From NCBI RefSeq assembly GCF_025151535.1, contig NZ_CP102288.1, forward strand, positions 3,252,001 to 3,316,000: 64,000 bases of DNA. Direction: 5' to 3'. Within the stretch, counting starts at the first letter, position 1. Each line of letters begins with the position of its first letter. Under the pieces are notes generated by a model, which was not told the origin of the DNA, made no database searches, and worked only from the letters and a program-made list of their open reading frames with translations. Shown here in pieces: positions 8,090-17,117 of this stretch. The DNA comes from Segatella copri DSM 18205 (GTDB lineage Bacteria; Bacteroidota; Bacteroidia; Bacteroidales; Bacteroidaceae). A program made the position numbers and the translations under genes.

Positions 8090-9205
8090 TTATTTTCCCA
8101 GGTCGGCATTCTGAAGATTCAGAACCCAGTTGTTTACCTTGATTCTTGCATCCATGCTGTAGGTAGAACTTGGAGCTGGCACGTAGAATACCAGGGTGTA
8201 ATGGTCCTGACGGTCCAGATACTGCTGGTCGCTCCAGTCTTTGCCGTAGCGGTCGCTGGCACAGAGTGAGAGGAACCAAGGCAGGGAGTGGTTGAAGATG
8301 ACTTTGTTGATGCGCTTGTCTGTGATGACGATGCGCTTGTCATCATATTGGCTGGATCCGTCGGCAGCGCGACTCTTGTTGTCATCTTTGGTTTCGAACA
8401 TACGTGATGATGACAGGTCGTAAACCAGCGCCTTTTCTACGTCTTCGCCTTCTACCTCGGTCTTGCCGCTGTGGTTTTCTACCAGTTTCTTCTCATAAGG
8501 AAGATAGGTGATTGCCTTTGGCTTTACCTTGTCGCCCTTATAGTCGAGTAGGGCAGCGGAACCTTTGATTTCTACATCGAAGTTTTCGGCTGTGAATCCT
8601 TCCTGGTCGGGTTCGAATGGAAGCATCACCACGCGGTATGTCTTGGTACACTTCATCAGACTCAATTTTCCCTGCACATCGTTTTCTCCATCAAAGTTGA
8701 GGGAGTCTTGTGCGGTATAGAGGGCGGTGAAGTGCTTGTCGTTAACGGATTCTTCTTCGTTTTTTTTGCCCATTTCCTCTTGCAGGTCGTTGATGGTAGA
8801 GATACCTGGGGTAAGTTTAGTAAAGCTAAACTCGGTCTCATCATCATCTTCGGCTCTTGTTCCCATTGCGGCAGGCTGCTTGTCACGAGCCAGGCAGACG
8901 AAGGTATACTTGCCTGCTTGCAGGTCTGTGATTTCCATCTTATGACCTGTTTCAAACTTGTCAGCCGACTCGGTATAGTTATCTACGAACTTACCGTTCT
9001 TGTCGAATACATAAACGTTGAGGTTCTTCACCTCAGCAGAGAAAGCATCTGCCTCTTTCACATTATAAGTATAGTCGAATTTGAGCGACAACTTAGCTGT
9101 AGGGCAGCTCGTGATATCATCTTTCATGCATGATGAAAGAGAAGTGAGTGCGATGGCTGAGATGCAAACCAGCTTGCAACATTTGTTGTTGAGGAAATGT
9201 GCCAT
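8090..9205 (-). CDS. FimB/Mfa2-family fimbrial anchor subunit
   Basis: A 371-aa lipoprotein (signal peptide ending TSLSSCMKDD, Cys near residue 26). The mature start (CPTAKLSLKFDYTYN, then VKNLNVYVFDKNGKFV, DLQAGKYTFVCLARD) is the hallmark of the FimB/Mfa2 family, which anchors the fimbrial shaft in the outer membrane and limits its length. The C-terminal domain ends in strands HYTLVFYVPAPS and KVNNWVLNLQNADLG. It follows the major subunit gene after an unusually long 340-bp gap containing hairpins, which may lower its expression relative to the shaft protein. Family call is secure; the length-control role is from studied homologues. Confidence 0.85.
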   Translation of the reverse strand: MAHFLNNKCCKLVCISAIALTSLSSCMKDDITSCPTAKLSLKFDYTYNVKEADAFSAEVKNLNVYVFDKNGKFVDNYTESADKFETGHKMEITDLQAGKYTFVCLARDKQPAAMGTRAEDDDETEFSFTKLTPGISTINDLQEEMGKKNEEESVNDKHFTALYTAQDSLNFDGENDVQGKLSLMKCTKTYRVVMLPFEPDQEGFTAENFDVEIKGSAALLDYKGDKVKPKAITYLPYEKKLVENHSGKTEVEGEDVEKALVYDLSSSRMFETKDDNKSRAADGSSQYDDKRIVITDKRINKVIFNHSLPWFLSLCASDRYGKDWSDQQYLDRQDHYTLVFYVPAPSSTYSMDARIKVNNWVLNLQNADLGK

Positions 9206-9545
9206 ATTCTTTATCTTTTATAATCTTTTACTTTTACTTATTTTATATAGAGAGTGCCGTAGGTAGCGAATATCTTTGCTTCATCAGCTCTCTGTTTCGT
9301 TGCCTTCGGCATCGTTATTATCTAAGGATGAAAAGTGCCAGTCTTTCGGGTTGGGGGTATGACGGCACGTCTTTGTATCTCCCGCCTTTTATACATGGGC
9401 GGCAATGTTAGTTATCTTTTAAGAATGTTTTCGTTCTTTTCAGAACGAACGTTTGATTGGTAAACTCTCGGAGGAGGATAGCTCCCCCGAGAGTATTGGT
9501 ATATATATAAGTATTTATATTTTATCTGTCTGGTTTGACGGAATA
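9206..9545 (-). other. 340-bp gap between major subunit and anchor genes
   Basis: No gene is seen. On the minus strand there is a stem ACTCTCGG...CCGAGAGT at 9464-9494 just after the Mfa1 stop, and a second small stem around 9431-9449 (CGTTC...GAACG). Neither has a clear T run, so they could be attenuators or mRNA stabilisers between a highly expressed shaft gene and the anchor gene. Confidence 0.5.
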
Positions 9546-11006
9546 TTACTTCAAGCTAACTGACTGCTCGCTTACTACCCACTGATTAACAGTAACAGTG
9601 CACTGCAGGTAGTAGTTTGGCTTCTTGTCGTCTGGTGTAGGACCGTTTGGAACGTCTCTACCGAGGTCGTAAACGTTATCTACTTTCAATTTGTAGATGC
9701 TGTTACGGAGGATAGAGTAATAAAGGTTAGTTGATGAGAACTTGTAAGATTGGTCATCCAAAGCTACGCGGTAATACATCAAACCCTGCTCATAAACGTC
9801 GATGTTGTACTTCTCGCGGAATGTAGCCAATATATTTTCGTCTTTCAGTTTGCCATTCTCGTCCTTGATTTCCTTAATAGCCTCTGCTGGTTCAACCTTA
9901 ACACCTGTATCTTTGTTAACAAATGGATATTCTACAGTAGGGTCTTTATAAATCTGCTGGAGTGATGTATAGATCTTGCCATCATAACGATAGAATGTAC
10001 CATCTTCGAAGTCCTTATCTGCTGTATTCTTGACGTTTGCCTTGTAACAGAGGTACACTGCTGTAGCCTTCTTAAGGTCGCCTGTTGTGTTCTCCAAAAC
10101 ATAGTTTGAAGCAGCTTTACCGAAGTTATCCAAGCTACCGTTGTTGTTGAACTTATCACCATAAGTATCATAATCAAGAGTATAAGTACCAACTGGAGCC
10201 AAGAACTTAGCGTACTCGTTCTCCCACTGCTGCATTACGTTAGTCTTGGTGTTCAAGTTAGATACAGCATAGTTCTGGTATGCGATGCCCTCAACCCAAT
10301 CAGCAATATTCTCTGTTGCTGGAGCATTCTCACCTGTGACTACTGTAATATTTTTTGCATCATCTGCAGAAGGAGCATCGATACGAGCAACAATACGATC
10401 CAAGTAGATGTTCTCGCATTGTGCTGGATTTGTGGCAGTCTTGTTGGCACTTGTGAATGTTACTGTAGCCTTATCACCACCCAACTTGTTCTGTTTGTCA
10501 TTCTGGTTAAACATTACGAATGAACCCGCTGTTGCCAAACTAGAGTTTGTGCCAGTATATGTTGCTGTAAATGTATCTGAAATAGGGTTGCTGCTAGTCT
10601 CGTTACCTGCGAGGAAATATACCTGATATTTCTTGCCTTCAGTAACACCATTTACTGAAACCTTGATAGCCTTTGTGATACCAGTGTTCTGCTTATCAGA
10701 AGTCTTCTGCTGCCAATCAGCGTCGGTAATCTGCTTCTTGAAAATACACTTGTCGCCATCATAAAGGTAGAATGTACCTGTTGTTACCTTTGCCTCATCG
10801 TCTGTTGCTTTCTCTGTTGTACGATCAGTCTGGCTAGTTCTTGTGCCATTAGCCTTTGGAGTCTGTACATTCAATGTGATGTAGAAACCATCTACATTCT
10901 CCTGACCTGCTTTGTCATTAGCCAAATCCTCACTGTCGCTGCAGCTAGTGAAAGACAAAGCTGCGGCTGAAACCAAGCTCATTACGAGCAAATTCATTTT
11001 TTTCAT
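9546..11006 (-). CDS. Mfa1-family major fimbrial subunit
   Basis: A 486-aa lipoprotein (lipobox LSFTSCSDSED, Cys near residue 22). After it comes a fimbrillin N-terminal strand (VDGFYITLNVQTP) followed by Arg-containing NGTRTSQTDRTTE, where Mfa1-type subunits are cleaved, then GTFYLYDGDKCIFKKQI. The long middle region (ATNPAQCENIYLDRIVARID, then YAVSNLNTKTNVMQQWENEY) and the C-terminal segment ending YLQCTVTVNQWVVSEQSV are typical of the Mfa1 family. It should form the fimbrial shaft after lipid transport, proteolysis and strand exchange at the cell surface. It sits third in the operon after the DUF3575 and DUF3868 genes, the common order in Bacteroides and Prevotella. Composition (many Asn, Thr, Lys) suits a surface structural protein. 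Confidence 0.85.
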   Translation of the reverse strand: MKKMNLLVMSLVSAAALSFTSCSDSEDLANDKAGQENVDGFYITLNVQTPKANGTRTSQTDRTTEKATDDEAKVTTGTFYLYDGDKCIFKKQITDADWQQKTSDKQNTGITKAIKVSVNGVTEGKKYQVYFLAGNETSSNPISDTFTATYTGTNSSLATAGSFVMFNQNDKQNKLGGDKATVTFTSANKTATNPAQCENIYLDRIVARIDAPSADDAKNITVVTGENAPATENIADWVEGIAYQNYAVSNLNTKTNVMQQWENEYAKFLAPVGTYTLDYDTYGDKFNNNGSLDNFGKAASNYVLENTTGDLKKATAVYLCYKANVKNTADKDFEDGTFYRYDGKIYTSLQQIYKDPTVEYPFVNKDTGVKVEPAEAIKEIKDENGKLKDENILATFREKYNIDVYEQGLMYYRVALDDQSYKFSSTNLYYSILRNSIYKLKVDNVYDLGRDVPNGPTPDDKKPNYYLQCTVTVNQWVVSEQSVSLK

Positions 11007-11166
11007 AATCTTTTTACTTAATACAAAAAAAGTTATACAATATATTTAATTAATTCTTGTTCTCAAAATTAAGTTTCGCACATATTGGCACAATCCGCTG
11101 AAAACAGATCGTATTTTACATCATCTTTTATCTTATACTTATATAAATAGAAAGTAAATAGTTACT

Positions 11167-12597
11167 TTAAAGTGCCTGGTTAACTTTATCCAGGTTTTCC
11201 TGCGCCTCCTTCAAACCACCGGCAATAGCTTTCTCAAAGTATTGCTTGGCTGTCTGATAATCTTCCTTCATGGAAGCCAGACAACCGCGGGCATTGTTTG
11301 CCTCGGCGCTGTCGCCAGCTTTCTGGAGATATTTCTCTGCACTCACCTTGTCGCCACGTTCGATGGCTGCTGAGGCTGCATTGAGATTGGCAAGCTTATC
11401 TTCAGGGAACATTCTTACAGCTATGTCGAAAACATTGTTGAATTCGGCGCTACCCTTAGGATAAGTCTGGGCTACCAGATACATCTCCTGGAGAGAGAGC
11501 TTCTGAGGACGGGTCTTGATAACCTCTCTAGCCTTTGCTACATTGAATGCCTGAACATCATATTCTATCGTATAGTCGGTACGGCGAAGTGATGGCCATA
11601 CATTCTGCAGGAGATAGCGATAAGCCTGAGGAGCCTTCTTGAGCAATGCTTTCTCTTTGGCATCTGGCTGCATGTTGCTGTTGATAATCTCAAGTGCAGC
11701 TTCCTTCTGAGGAATCTCATTCTCATTTACATACTTGATGGTTCCTGCCCAGTCTTCTGCTGTAGCTGTGGCCGCAAACAGTTTTGAAGAAATTGGATAG
11801 GTCTTCAGAATATGCTTCAAAAGCGCCTGTGTACGGTTATTCGACAACTTGTTGTTGTTGGCATATCCGCCATCAGGTGATGCATAGCCGTGGAGGGTTA
11901 TCTTGGTGATGGTAACATCCGAATCGTTCTTCACGAGATCGAGTGTCTTGCGGATATTATCCAGTTCGTTGGCATTGTTGCCCATATCGTACAGGATATC
12001 CCACTTATTCACCTTGAAGTTCAAACGGGCAGAACCATTCTCCTTTCTTGCCTTTACGGCTTCTGCCTTAGGCTGTACATAAGCGTTGAAGAGATTCTTC
12101 GGAGTAGAGAATGCACGTCCTTCCGGATTCAGAATACCTTCGTCGAGAAGTTGCTGGTTGCAACCGCAGGCATCATTGCTGATGGCGAAGTTTGAGTTCT
12201 TCATCCAGTCGCTGAACGGAGCGGCGTATTCATAATGAAGCGTCTGTGCTGTCTTGTTCTTACGGAGTGCCACGATGAGTGGGTTTGCCGTAGCCGTTTT
12301 CTGGTTACGCTGATAGTAAATATATCTCTTTTTACCCATCACCTCAACACTCGGCATGAAGAGCGTATCCTTTTCGTTGAGGATCATTGGGGTATAGATG
12401 AGACCTTTGTTGCTGGCAAGCTGAATTTGGTCGAGGTTCAAGTCCATAGCCACTTTCACCTGGTTGCCAACCTTTCTGATTGCCTTATTCTGGATTTTCA
12501 GATTCTTGTAAGCCTGCTGGGTATTATCGGCTGATATAGGAAGAGCGATAAGCAAGGCTCCGAACATACTACCTATTATATTATATGTATTCATCAC
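11167..12597 (-). CDS. DUF3868 / OmpA-like / TPR protein of fimbrial operon
   Basis: A 476-aa exported protein. The N-terminal ~130 residues match DUF3868 in style (VAMDLNLDQIQLASNKG, LIYTPMILNEKDTLFMPSVEVMGK in parts). Residues ~205-290 form an OmpA-C-like peptidoglycan-binding domain (ITLHGYASPDG, NNKLSNNRTQALLKHIL). The C-terminus has TPR-like helices (AERGDKVSAEKYLQKAG, EDYQTAKQYFEKAIAGG). Proteins of this type regularly accompany DUF3575 proteins and Mfa1 fimbriae and are thought to help place or anchor fimbriae in the envelope. It starts 9 bp after the stop of the DUF3575 gene, so translation is probably coupled. Biochemical role unproven. Confidence 0.82.
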   Translation of the reverse strand: MMNTYNIIGSMFGALLIALPISADNTQQAYKNLKIQNKAIRKVGNQVKVAMDLNLDQIQLASNKGLIYTPMILNEKDTLFMPSVEVMGKKRYIYYQRNQKTATANPLIVALRKNKTAQTLHYEYAAPFSDWMKNSNFAISNDACGCNQQLLDEGILNPEGRAFSTPKNLFNAYVQPKAEAVKARKENGSARLNFKVNKWDILYDMGNNANELDNIRKTLDLVKNDSDVTITKITLHGYASPDGGYANNNKLSNNRTQALLKHILKTYPISSKLFAATATAEDWAGTIKYVNENEIPQKEAALEIINSNMQPDAKEKALLKKAPQAYRYLLQNVWPSLRRTDYTIEYDVQAFNVAKAREVIKTRPQKLSLQEMYLVAQTYPKGSAEFNNVFDIAVRMFPEDKLANLNAASAAIERGDKVSAEKYLQKAGDSAEANNARGCLASMKEDYQTAKQYFEKAIAGGLKEAQENLDKVNQAL

Positions 12598-12606
12598 TGA
12601 TTCTTT

Positions 12607-13191
12607 TTAAAAAACATACACTAAGTTGAGGGCTGCTTTTGTCGGGCCCACATAGTTGTGTGCCTTGTCATCTTCAAGTTTATCTCCGCATTGAGCACAG
12701 TTAAACTTATCTGCCTTAGAGTAGATATAGCCTACACCAAGTTCAGCTTCCAGATTCCAATGTTTCGAGAGAGTCCAAGCGTAGCCGTAAGCTACACCTG
12801 CACCGATAAACCATCCTTCATACCGATAGTCTTTCAGCTTAGAGAAATCAGTGCCCAGGAACTTGAAGTCAAGATCCATGCCACCGATGTTGTGAGATCC
12901 ACCCAAGGCATGGAAGCCGATGAATGAACCCATCATTTTGTTACAGAACCAGTATCTGGCCTCTGGCTGAACGAGCCAGTGTTTCCATTTCTTGTTCTTT
13001 GAAAACGTCCAAGGATTGTAGTTTCCGGATACGTCAAGTGTCCATTTAGGAGAAAGACCGAATTCAACACCCAAGTTCATGGTTGTCGTTGCATCATACA
13101 GCAAGTTGGTCTTTACCGCAGCTTCCTGCGCTAGAGCAGGACAGATTAGGCTGCCGAGTGCTACTAACGCAATTAAAATCCTTTTCTTCAT
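12607..13191 (-). CDS. DUF3575 outer-membrane beta-barrel protein
   Basis: First gene of the fimbrial operon: 194 aa with a cleavable signal peptide (ending PALAQEA). The mature protein opens AAVKTNLLYDATTTMNLGVEFGL and contains KWKHWLVQPEARYWFC, GSFIGFHALGG and GAGVAYGYAW, the signatures of DUF3575, a small outer-membrane barrel family. It ends in an aromatic residue (LNLVYVF), as expected for barrels inserted by the BAM complex. Its constant pairing with DUF3868 and Mfa1 genes suggests a fimbrial assembly or anchoring role; that is inference from context. The divergent regulator begins at 13680, and a -7 box for this operon lies at 13413-13420. Confidence 0.85.
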   Translation of the reverse strand: MKKRILIALVALGSLICPALAQEAAVKTNLLYDATTTMNLGVEFGLSPKWTLDVSGNYNPWTFSKNKKWKHWLVQPEARYWFCNKMMGSFIGFHALGGSHNIGGMDLDFKFLGTDFSKLKDYRYEGWFIGAGVAYGYAWTLSKHWNLEAELGVGYIYSKADKFNCAQCGDKLEDDKAHNYVGPTKAALNLVYVF

Positions 13192-13679
13192 ACCTCAATT
13201 AAACTTTTCTTTTTTTAAAAATACATTGAGCGATTTTGAATCACCTTTTACTTTCTTATACTCTTTTTATATTTATAATGATCACCAATACCTGAATCTA
13301 CTGAGAACTCATGTTTCCTGAAGTTTACTTTCAACTGTTCTTTTTCTCCTTTCAGTTTACTTTCAACTTACTTTTTAGTTCGTCTGTATCTCATATCGTT
13401 GGATTTCAGGTGCAAAAGTAGAACGAATATTGGATACAACCAAATTTTTAAGCACTGAAAAATACTGAAAAATGCTATTTTTAGCAAAATAGTACACTGA
13501 TTTATGCTTAAAATCGTTAAATTTGTACGATTTTCGGATAATTGAACAAGAATTTCTGATATTATTTGTATTTTTGCAGCCGGAATCAATAATTCCCTAA
13601 AAGAATGGCAATTTCCAAGAAAAAGAGCCGTTTGACTTACGAATGTATACATAAGATTTAAGAAAATAACCAATACGAA
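13192..13679. promoter_or_regulatory. Divergent control region, fimbrial operon / LuxR-type gene
   Basis: The region holds no gene. A minus-strand -7 box (TACTTTTG) lies at 13413-13420 for the fimbrial operon, and a plus-strand -7 box (TATTTTTG) at 13569-13576 for the regulator. Two candidate recognition motifs are seen: AGTTTACTTTCAACT at 13322-13336 and again at 13354-13368 (32 bp apart, in the fimbrial leader), and a tandem ACTGAAAAAT at about 13453-13475, some 35-55 bp upstream of the fimbrial -7 box. Confidence 0.6.
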
Positions 13680-14687
13680 ATGAAACTGAAGAATGACATT
13701 GTAAACCTGATTGTGAGGGTAGAGCATCATTTATGCCCTCAATATTGTGGTGTGGTAGACCGTCGACGCGTTATCGCCTTTCTACTTCTGACGATAAGCG
13801 AGCTGATTATCATACCTTATCATATTATGCTCTTTCTGCTGGTGAAAGAACCTTATGGTTTAAGCCTCTGTGGCTTGCATACATTCGTGTTCTGCATCCT
13901 GCAGTTCCTGGTCTGGAAACGGAAGATAGCTTTCGTGAAAGGTATTTCTTCTCTTTACCTTCTGATGTTCGCCAAACTGGCTCTTGATAGCGTATTTTGC
14001 ATCAATTTCGGTTTTGCTAATGATGATTTGAGCGTTATCTGCAACCTGTTTGTCGTCTTTATCCTGGCTATTACAGCGTTGAGCCAAACTTTGTATAAGA
14101 CTTGCACCATCATCACGGTAGGTACGATACCTATGTTGCTGATATACCTGTTCAGCACTCCGCTTATGCAAGCTCTTTTCAGTATGAAGGCTGTTTTCCT
14201 GAGTTTCATGATGCTGGTTTATGTGGCAGTATATAATATGAGTATTGTAACCAAGGGGTTGCGCCCGCCGAAACGGATGACTCGGGTTGAAAACAAGGCG
14301 TTGAATATGCTTGCCGATTTGAAGGATAATGAACCGGAAGCAGCAGAAAGCCTGATGAAGCGTCTGACTCCTGATGTCCGGCAGAAGATTATTACCCATG
14401 CTTCTGAACATCTGTTTAATGAAGAATTGAATAGAGTGGCATGGGATCAGGTTTGTGATGGTCTTACGTTCAGCGAAAAGGAAATATGCAAGCTGATTCT
14501 TCAGGGGCATACTTTAAAGGAAATTTGTGCAGAACTCAATAAGAGTGAATCAAATATCACCAGCCAGCGTTGTCATATCCGCAAAAAGTTGAATATGGAC
14601 CGTCGCGATGATTTGAGGAGAACCTTGGAAGTAAGGTTCTATGATGCGCAGAAACAAGTAAAAAAGTCAGAAGCCGAGAACTCCTGA
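13680..14687 (+). CDS. Membrane-bound LuxR-type transcriptional regulator
   Basis: A 335-aa protein with five or six hydrophobic segments in the first ~195 residues (for example VIAFLLLTISELIIIPYHI and AVFLSFMMLVYVAVYN), a linker (~196-260), and a C-terminal LuxR/GerE helix-turn-helix at about 262-325 (LTFSEKEICKLILQGHTLKE, then SNITSQRCHIRKKLNM). There is no receiver or PAS domain, so it would sense through its membrane part and bind DNA from the membrane. It is divergent from the fimbrial operon and lies inside the same pair of 160-bp repeats, which makes it the likely regulator of that operon (inference). The ATG at 13680 follows the -7 box at 13569 by about 100 bp. Confidence 0.8.
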   Translation: MKLKNDIVNLIVRVEHHLCPQYCGVVDRRRVIAFLLLTISELIIIPYHIMLFLLVKEPYGLSLCGLHTFVFCILQFLVWKRKIAFVKGISSLYLLMFAKLALDSVFCINFGFANDDLSVICNLFVVFILAITALSQTLYKTCTIITVGTIPMLLIYLFSTPLMQALFSMKAVFLSFMMLVYVAVYNMSIVTKGLRPPKRMTRVENKALNMLADLKDNEPEAAESLMKRLTPDVRQKIITHASEHLFNEELNRVAWDQVCDGLTFSEKEICKLILQGHTLKEICAELNKSESNITSQRCHIRKKLNMDRRDDLRRTLEVRFYDAQKQVKKSEAENS

Positions 14688-14719
14688 CTTTTATGGATAT
14701 TCTTATTCCCTGATAATTC

Positions 14720-14880
14720 AAGTTCAGAAGTTAAAGGAGTTAAAGGAGTTATCGCTCCCTACGGTCGCTGAGGAGTTAAGACAACAGTCTTTTTGGCGTA
14801 TTTTTTTAAGCAGCAAGACATACGTCTTAACTCCTTAACTTCCTTAACTCCTTTAACTTCCTGATATGCGAAAGTTCAGT
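14720..14880. repeat. 160-bp inverted-repeat element, copy 2
   Basis: Nearly identical to 1813-1972 and in the same orientation, ending in ATGCGAAAGTTCAG. Here it lies between the convergent regulator gene (stop 14687) and nnr (stop 14887), where the large stem-loop could act as a two-way terminator. Confidence 0.85.
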
Positions 14881-14886
14881 TGATCA

Positions 14887-16401
14887 TTATTCTTCCAATC
14901 TGAGAAATGCTTTCGGAAGATACTGGATAATATCGCTGGCGATGAGGCTCTCTTTACCCAGATCTTTGGCTGCAAGATCGCCAGCCAGACCATGAAGATG
15001 CATACCCAGTCGACAGGCATCTTCCTGTTTGTATCCTCTTGCCAGAAGACCGGTGATGATACCTGTCAGCACATCACCGCTGCCTGCTGTAGCCATACCG
15101 CTGTTGCCCGTACTGCAGAAATCAATCTTTCCGTCAGGGTGGCAGAGTGCAGAATAATGTCCCTTTAATATAATGTATGCCTGGAGTCGTTCTGCCAGTT
15201 CGCTTGCCTTCATCAGTCTTTCGGTACAGCTGCTGCTCGCATTTCCGGCAAGCCGGTCGAACTCCTTCGGATGAGGTGTCATGATGATATTCTTTGGCAA
15301 CTGCTGCATCCACGCCCTGTGGCTGGAAAGAATATTGAGCGCATCGGCATCAATGACGAGCGGACAGGTAGCACGGCGCAGTTGGGCGATGAGGGCGATG
15401 GCTGTTGTTTCGTTCTGTCCCAATCCGGGACCTACGCCCAGCGCATCGAACATCTCTGTATCTACCGGTTCGCTGAATATGGTTTCTTCAGCATCCATCT
15501 GCAGTACCGCTTCAGGTACCGAAATCTGCATGATTTCATAATTCCGTTTTGGGGTATGGGCTGTTACCTTGCCTGCACCGGTTCTCAGACAAGCCTTGGT
15601 GGCTAATACCGAAGCGCCGCTCATGCCGTAACTTCCCGCTATGAGCAGCGCATTACCCATGCTGCCTTTATGGGCAAAGTCGCTGCGCGATTTCAGGAGC
15701 GGACGGATGTCGTTCTCTTCGAGTATGCGGCACTGGCACTCCGTATTCTGGATGAATTCCTGGGAAAGTCGGATGTCGAGAACGCGCAGTCTGCCCAGGT
15801 ACTGCTGGTTATCCGCCATCAGCATCGACAGTTTCTTCTGCTGCAGGGTAAGGGTCAGACTGGCACGGATGATGTTGGCATGGATATTATAGGAATTGTC
15901 CTCGGTCATCAGTCCCGAAGGGATATCGATGCTTACAACCTTGGCAGGACTCTGGTTGATATATTTCACCATCGCGGCGAATCCGCCAGCCAATGGTTTG
16001 TTGAGTCCGCTTCCAAAGAGTCCGTCCACCACCAGCGTTTCTGCATTGAGCTTAGGAGGGTCCAGATTGGTGGTAATCTCAGTAAATTTCACTCTCTTTG
16101 CATCCAGCAGACGCTTCTTGTTGGCAAGACAGTCTGCCGACAGTTTATTCTGCACATTAAAGAGGTATACACTTACATCATATCCATCCTCGCTGAGCAT
16201 TCTCGCCACAGCAAGCGCATCGCCGCCGTTATTACCCGGACCGGCGAAGACAACTACTGGAGTGCGGTTAGACCATTCCTCTTCTATGGCGCGTTTCAGC
16301 GCTTTGGCTGCACGTTCCATCAGGTTGAGCGAACTGATAGGTTCGTGCTCAATGGTGTATTTATCCAACTCATGAATCTGAGCGCTTGTGAAAATCTTCA
16401 T
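14887..16401 (-). CDS. nnr: Bifunctional NAD(P)H-hydrate epimerase/dehydratase
   Basis: A 504-aa cytoplasmic repair enzyme with two fused domains. The N-terminal YjeF_N epimerase (~1-215) shows VVVFAGPGNNGGDALAVARML, VDGLFGSGLNKPL and VSIDIPSGL. The C-terminal ribokinase-like dehydratase (~230-504) shows LLIAGSYGMSGASVLA, LVIDADALNIL, MTPHPKEFDRL and the nucleotide/catalytic GNSGMATAGSGDVLTG. It interconverts R- and S-NAD(P)HX and dehydrates the S form using ADP, rescuing damaged NAD(P)H. Length and domain order match the usual bacterial fusion. It is transcribed away from hpt; a -7 box (TACTTTTG) lies at 16483-16490 on its strand. Confidence 0.95.
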   Translation of the reverse strand: MKIFTSAQIHELDKYTIEHEPISSLNLMERAAKALKRAIEEEWSNRTPVVVFAGPGNNGGDALAVARMLSEDGYDVSVYLFNVQNKLSADCLANKKRLLDAKRVKFTEITTNLDPPKLNAETLVVDGLFGSGLNKPLAGGFAAMVKYINQSPAKVVSIDIPSGLMTEDNSYNIHANIIRASLTLTLQQKKLSMLMADNQQYLGRLRVLDIRLSQEFIQNTECQCRILEENDIRPLLKSRSDFAHKGSMGNALLIAGSYGMSGASVLATKACLRTGAGKVTAHTPKRNYEIMQISVPEAVLQMDAEETIFSEPVDTEMFDALGVGPGLGQNETTAIALIAQLRRATCPLVIDADALNILSSHRAWMQQLPKNIIMTPHPKEFDRLAGNASSSCTERLMKASELAERLQAYIILKGHYSALCHPDGKIDFCSTGNSGMATAGSGDVLTGIITGLLARGYKQEDACRLGMHLHGLAGDLAAKDLGKESLIASDIIQYLPKAFLRLEE

Positions 16402-16482
16402 ATTATCTGATAATCTTAGTATTATCTGCGCGAACTGTCGTGATAATTTGTCAACTCATGCAGATAAACGGTTATTTTCATG

Positions 16483-16490
16483 CAAAAGTA
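16483..16490 (-). promoter_or_regulatory. -7 box for nnr (TACTTTTG)
   Basis: The minus-strand reading fits TAnnTTTG about 80 bp upstream of the nnr start. The divergent box for hpt is at 16534-16541. Confidence 0.5.
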
Positions 16491-16533
16491 CAAAAAATAG
16501 TTGATGAAAGCACGAAGTTTCATGTTTTTTTCG

Positions 16534-16541
16534 TAATTTTG
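16534..16541 (+). promoter_or_regulatory. -7 box for hpt (TAATTTTG)
   Basis: Fits TAnnTTTG and lies 27 bp upstream of the hpt start codon, leaving a short leader. Confidence 0.55.
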
Positions 16542-16567
16542 CAGAAAATATTATTATAGAACAGACT

Positions 16568-17107
16568 ATGAGCATAGTAAAGATCAAGGATAAGAGCTTC
16601 AAGACATCGATTCCTGAGGCTGAGATTCTGAAGAAAGTACAGGTCGTAGCAGACCGTCTGAACAAGGACTATGAAGGCAAGACCCCTGTGTTCTTGGCAG
16701 TATTGAACGGCGCATTTATCTTTGCAGCCGACTTGATGCGAATGATTACCGTGCCAAGCGAGATTTCATTCGTGAAGTATGCTTCTTACGAGGGTACCTT
16801 CTCTACGGGCAGCATGAAGACCCTGATGGGTTTGAACCAGGATTTGGCAGGCCGCCACGTGGTTATCGTAGAGGACATCGTAGATTCCGGTTTCACCATG
16901 GCTCACATGATTGAAGACCTGAAGAAGATGAACCCAGCTAGCGTTGAGGTTTGTTCCCTCCTCGTGAAACCAGGCAACTTGAAGGTTGATCTTGATATCA
17001 ACTATGCTGTTATGAAAATCCCTAACGATTTCATCGTGGGATATGGATTGGATTATGACCAAGAAGGCAGAAACCTCCGCGACATCTACACTATTGTAGA
17101 AGAATAG
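16568..17107 (+). CDS. hpt: Hypoxanthine phosphoribosyltransferase
   Basis: A 179-aa purine salvage enzyme that converts hypoxanthine (and often guanine) plus PRPP to IMP/GMP. The PRPP-binding signature is clear at about residue 98-110 (VVIVEDIVDSGFTM), and the Rossmann-like type I PRTase core includes TPVFLAVLNGAFIFAADLMR and the C-terminal DFIVGYGLDYDQEGRNLRDI. Length is typical. It is followed after 10 bp by a small membrane protein gene with a strong ribosome binding site (AGGAGG), then by a 33-codon gene and adk, so these may form one transcript joining purine salvage and adenylate kinase. Confidence 0.95.
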   Translation: MSIVKIKDKSFKTSIPEAEILKKVQVVADRLNKDYEGKTPVFLAVLNGAFIFAADLMRMITVPSEISFVKYASYEGTFSTGSMKTLMGLNQDLAGRHVVIVEDIVDSGFTMAHMIEDLKKMNPASVEVCSLLVKPGNLKVDLDINYAVMKIPNDFIVGYGLDYDQEGRNLRDIYTIVEE

Positions 17108-17117
17108 GAGGTGAAGC

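Noticed and set aside
13192..13679. Invertible (phase-variable) fimbrial promoter
   Set aside because: The repeated motifs in the spacer are direct, not inverted around the promoter, and no invertase gene is in the window.
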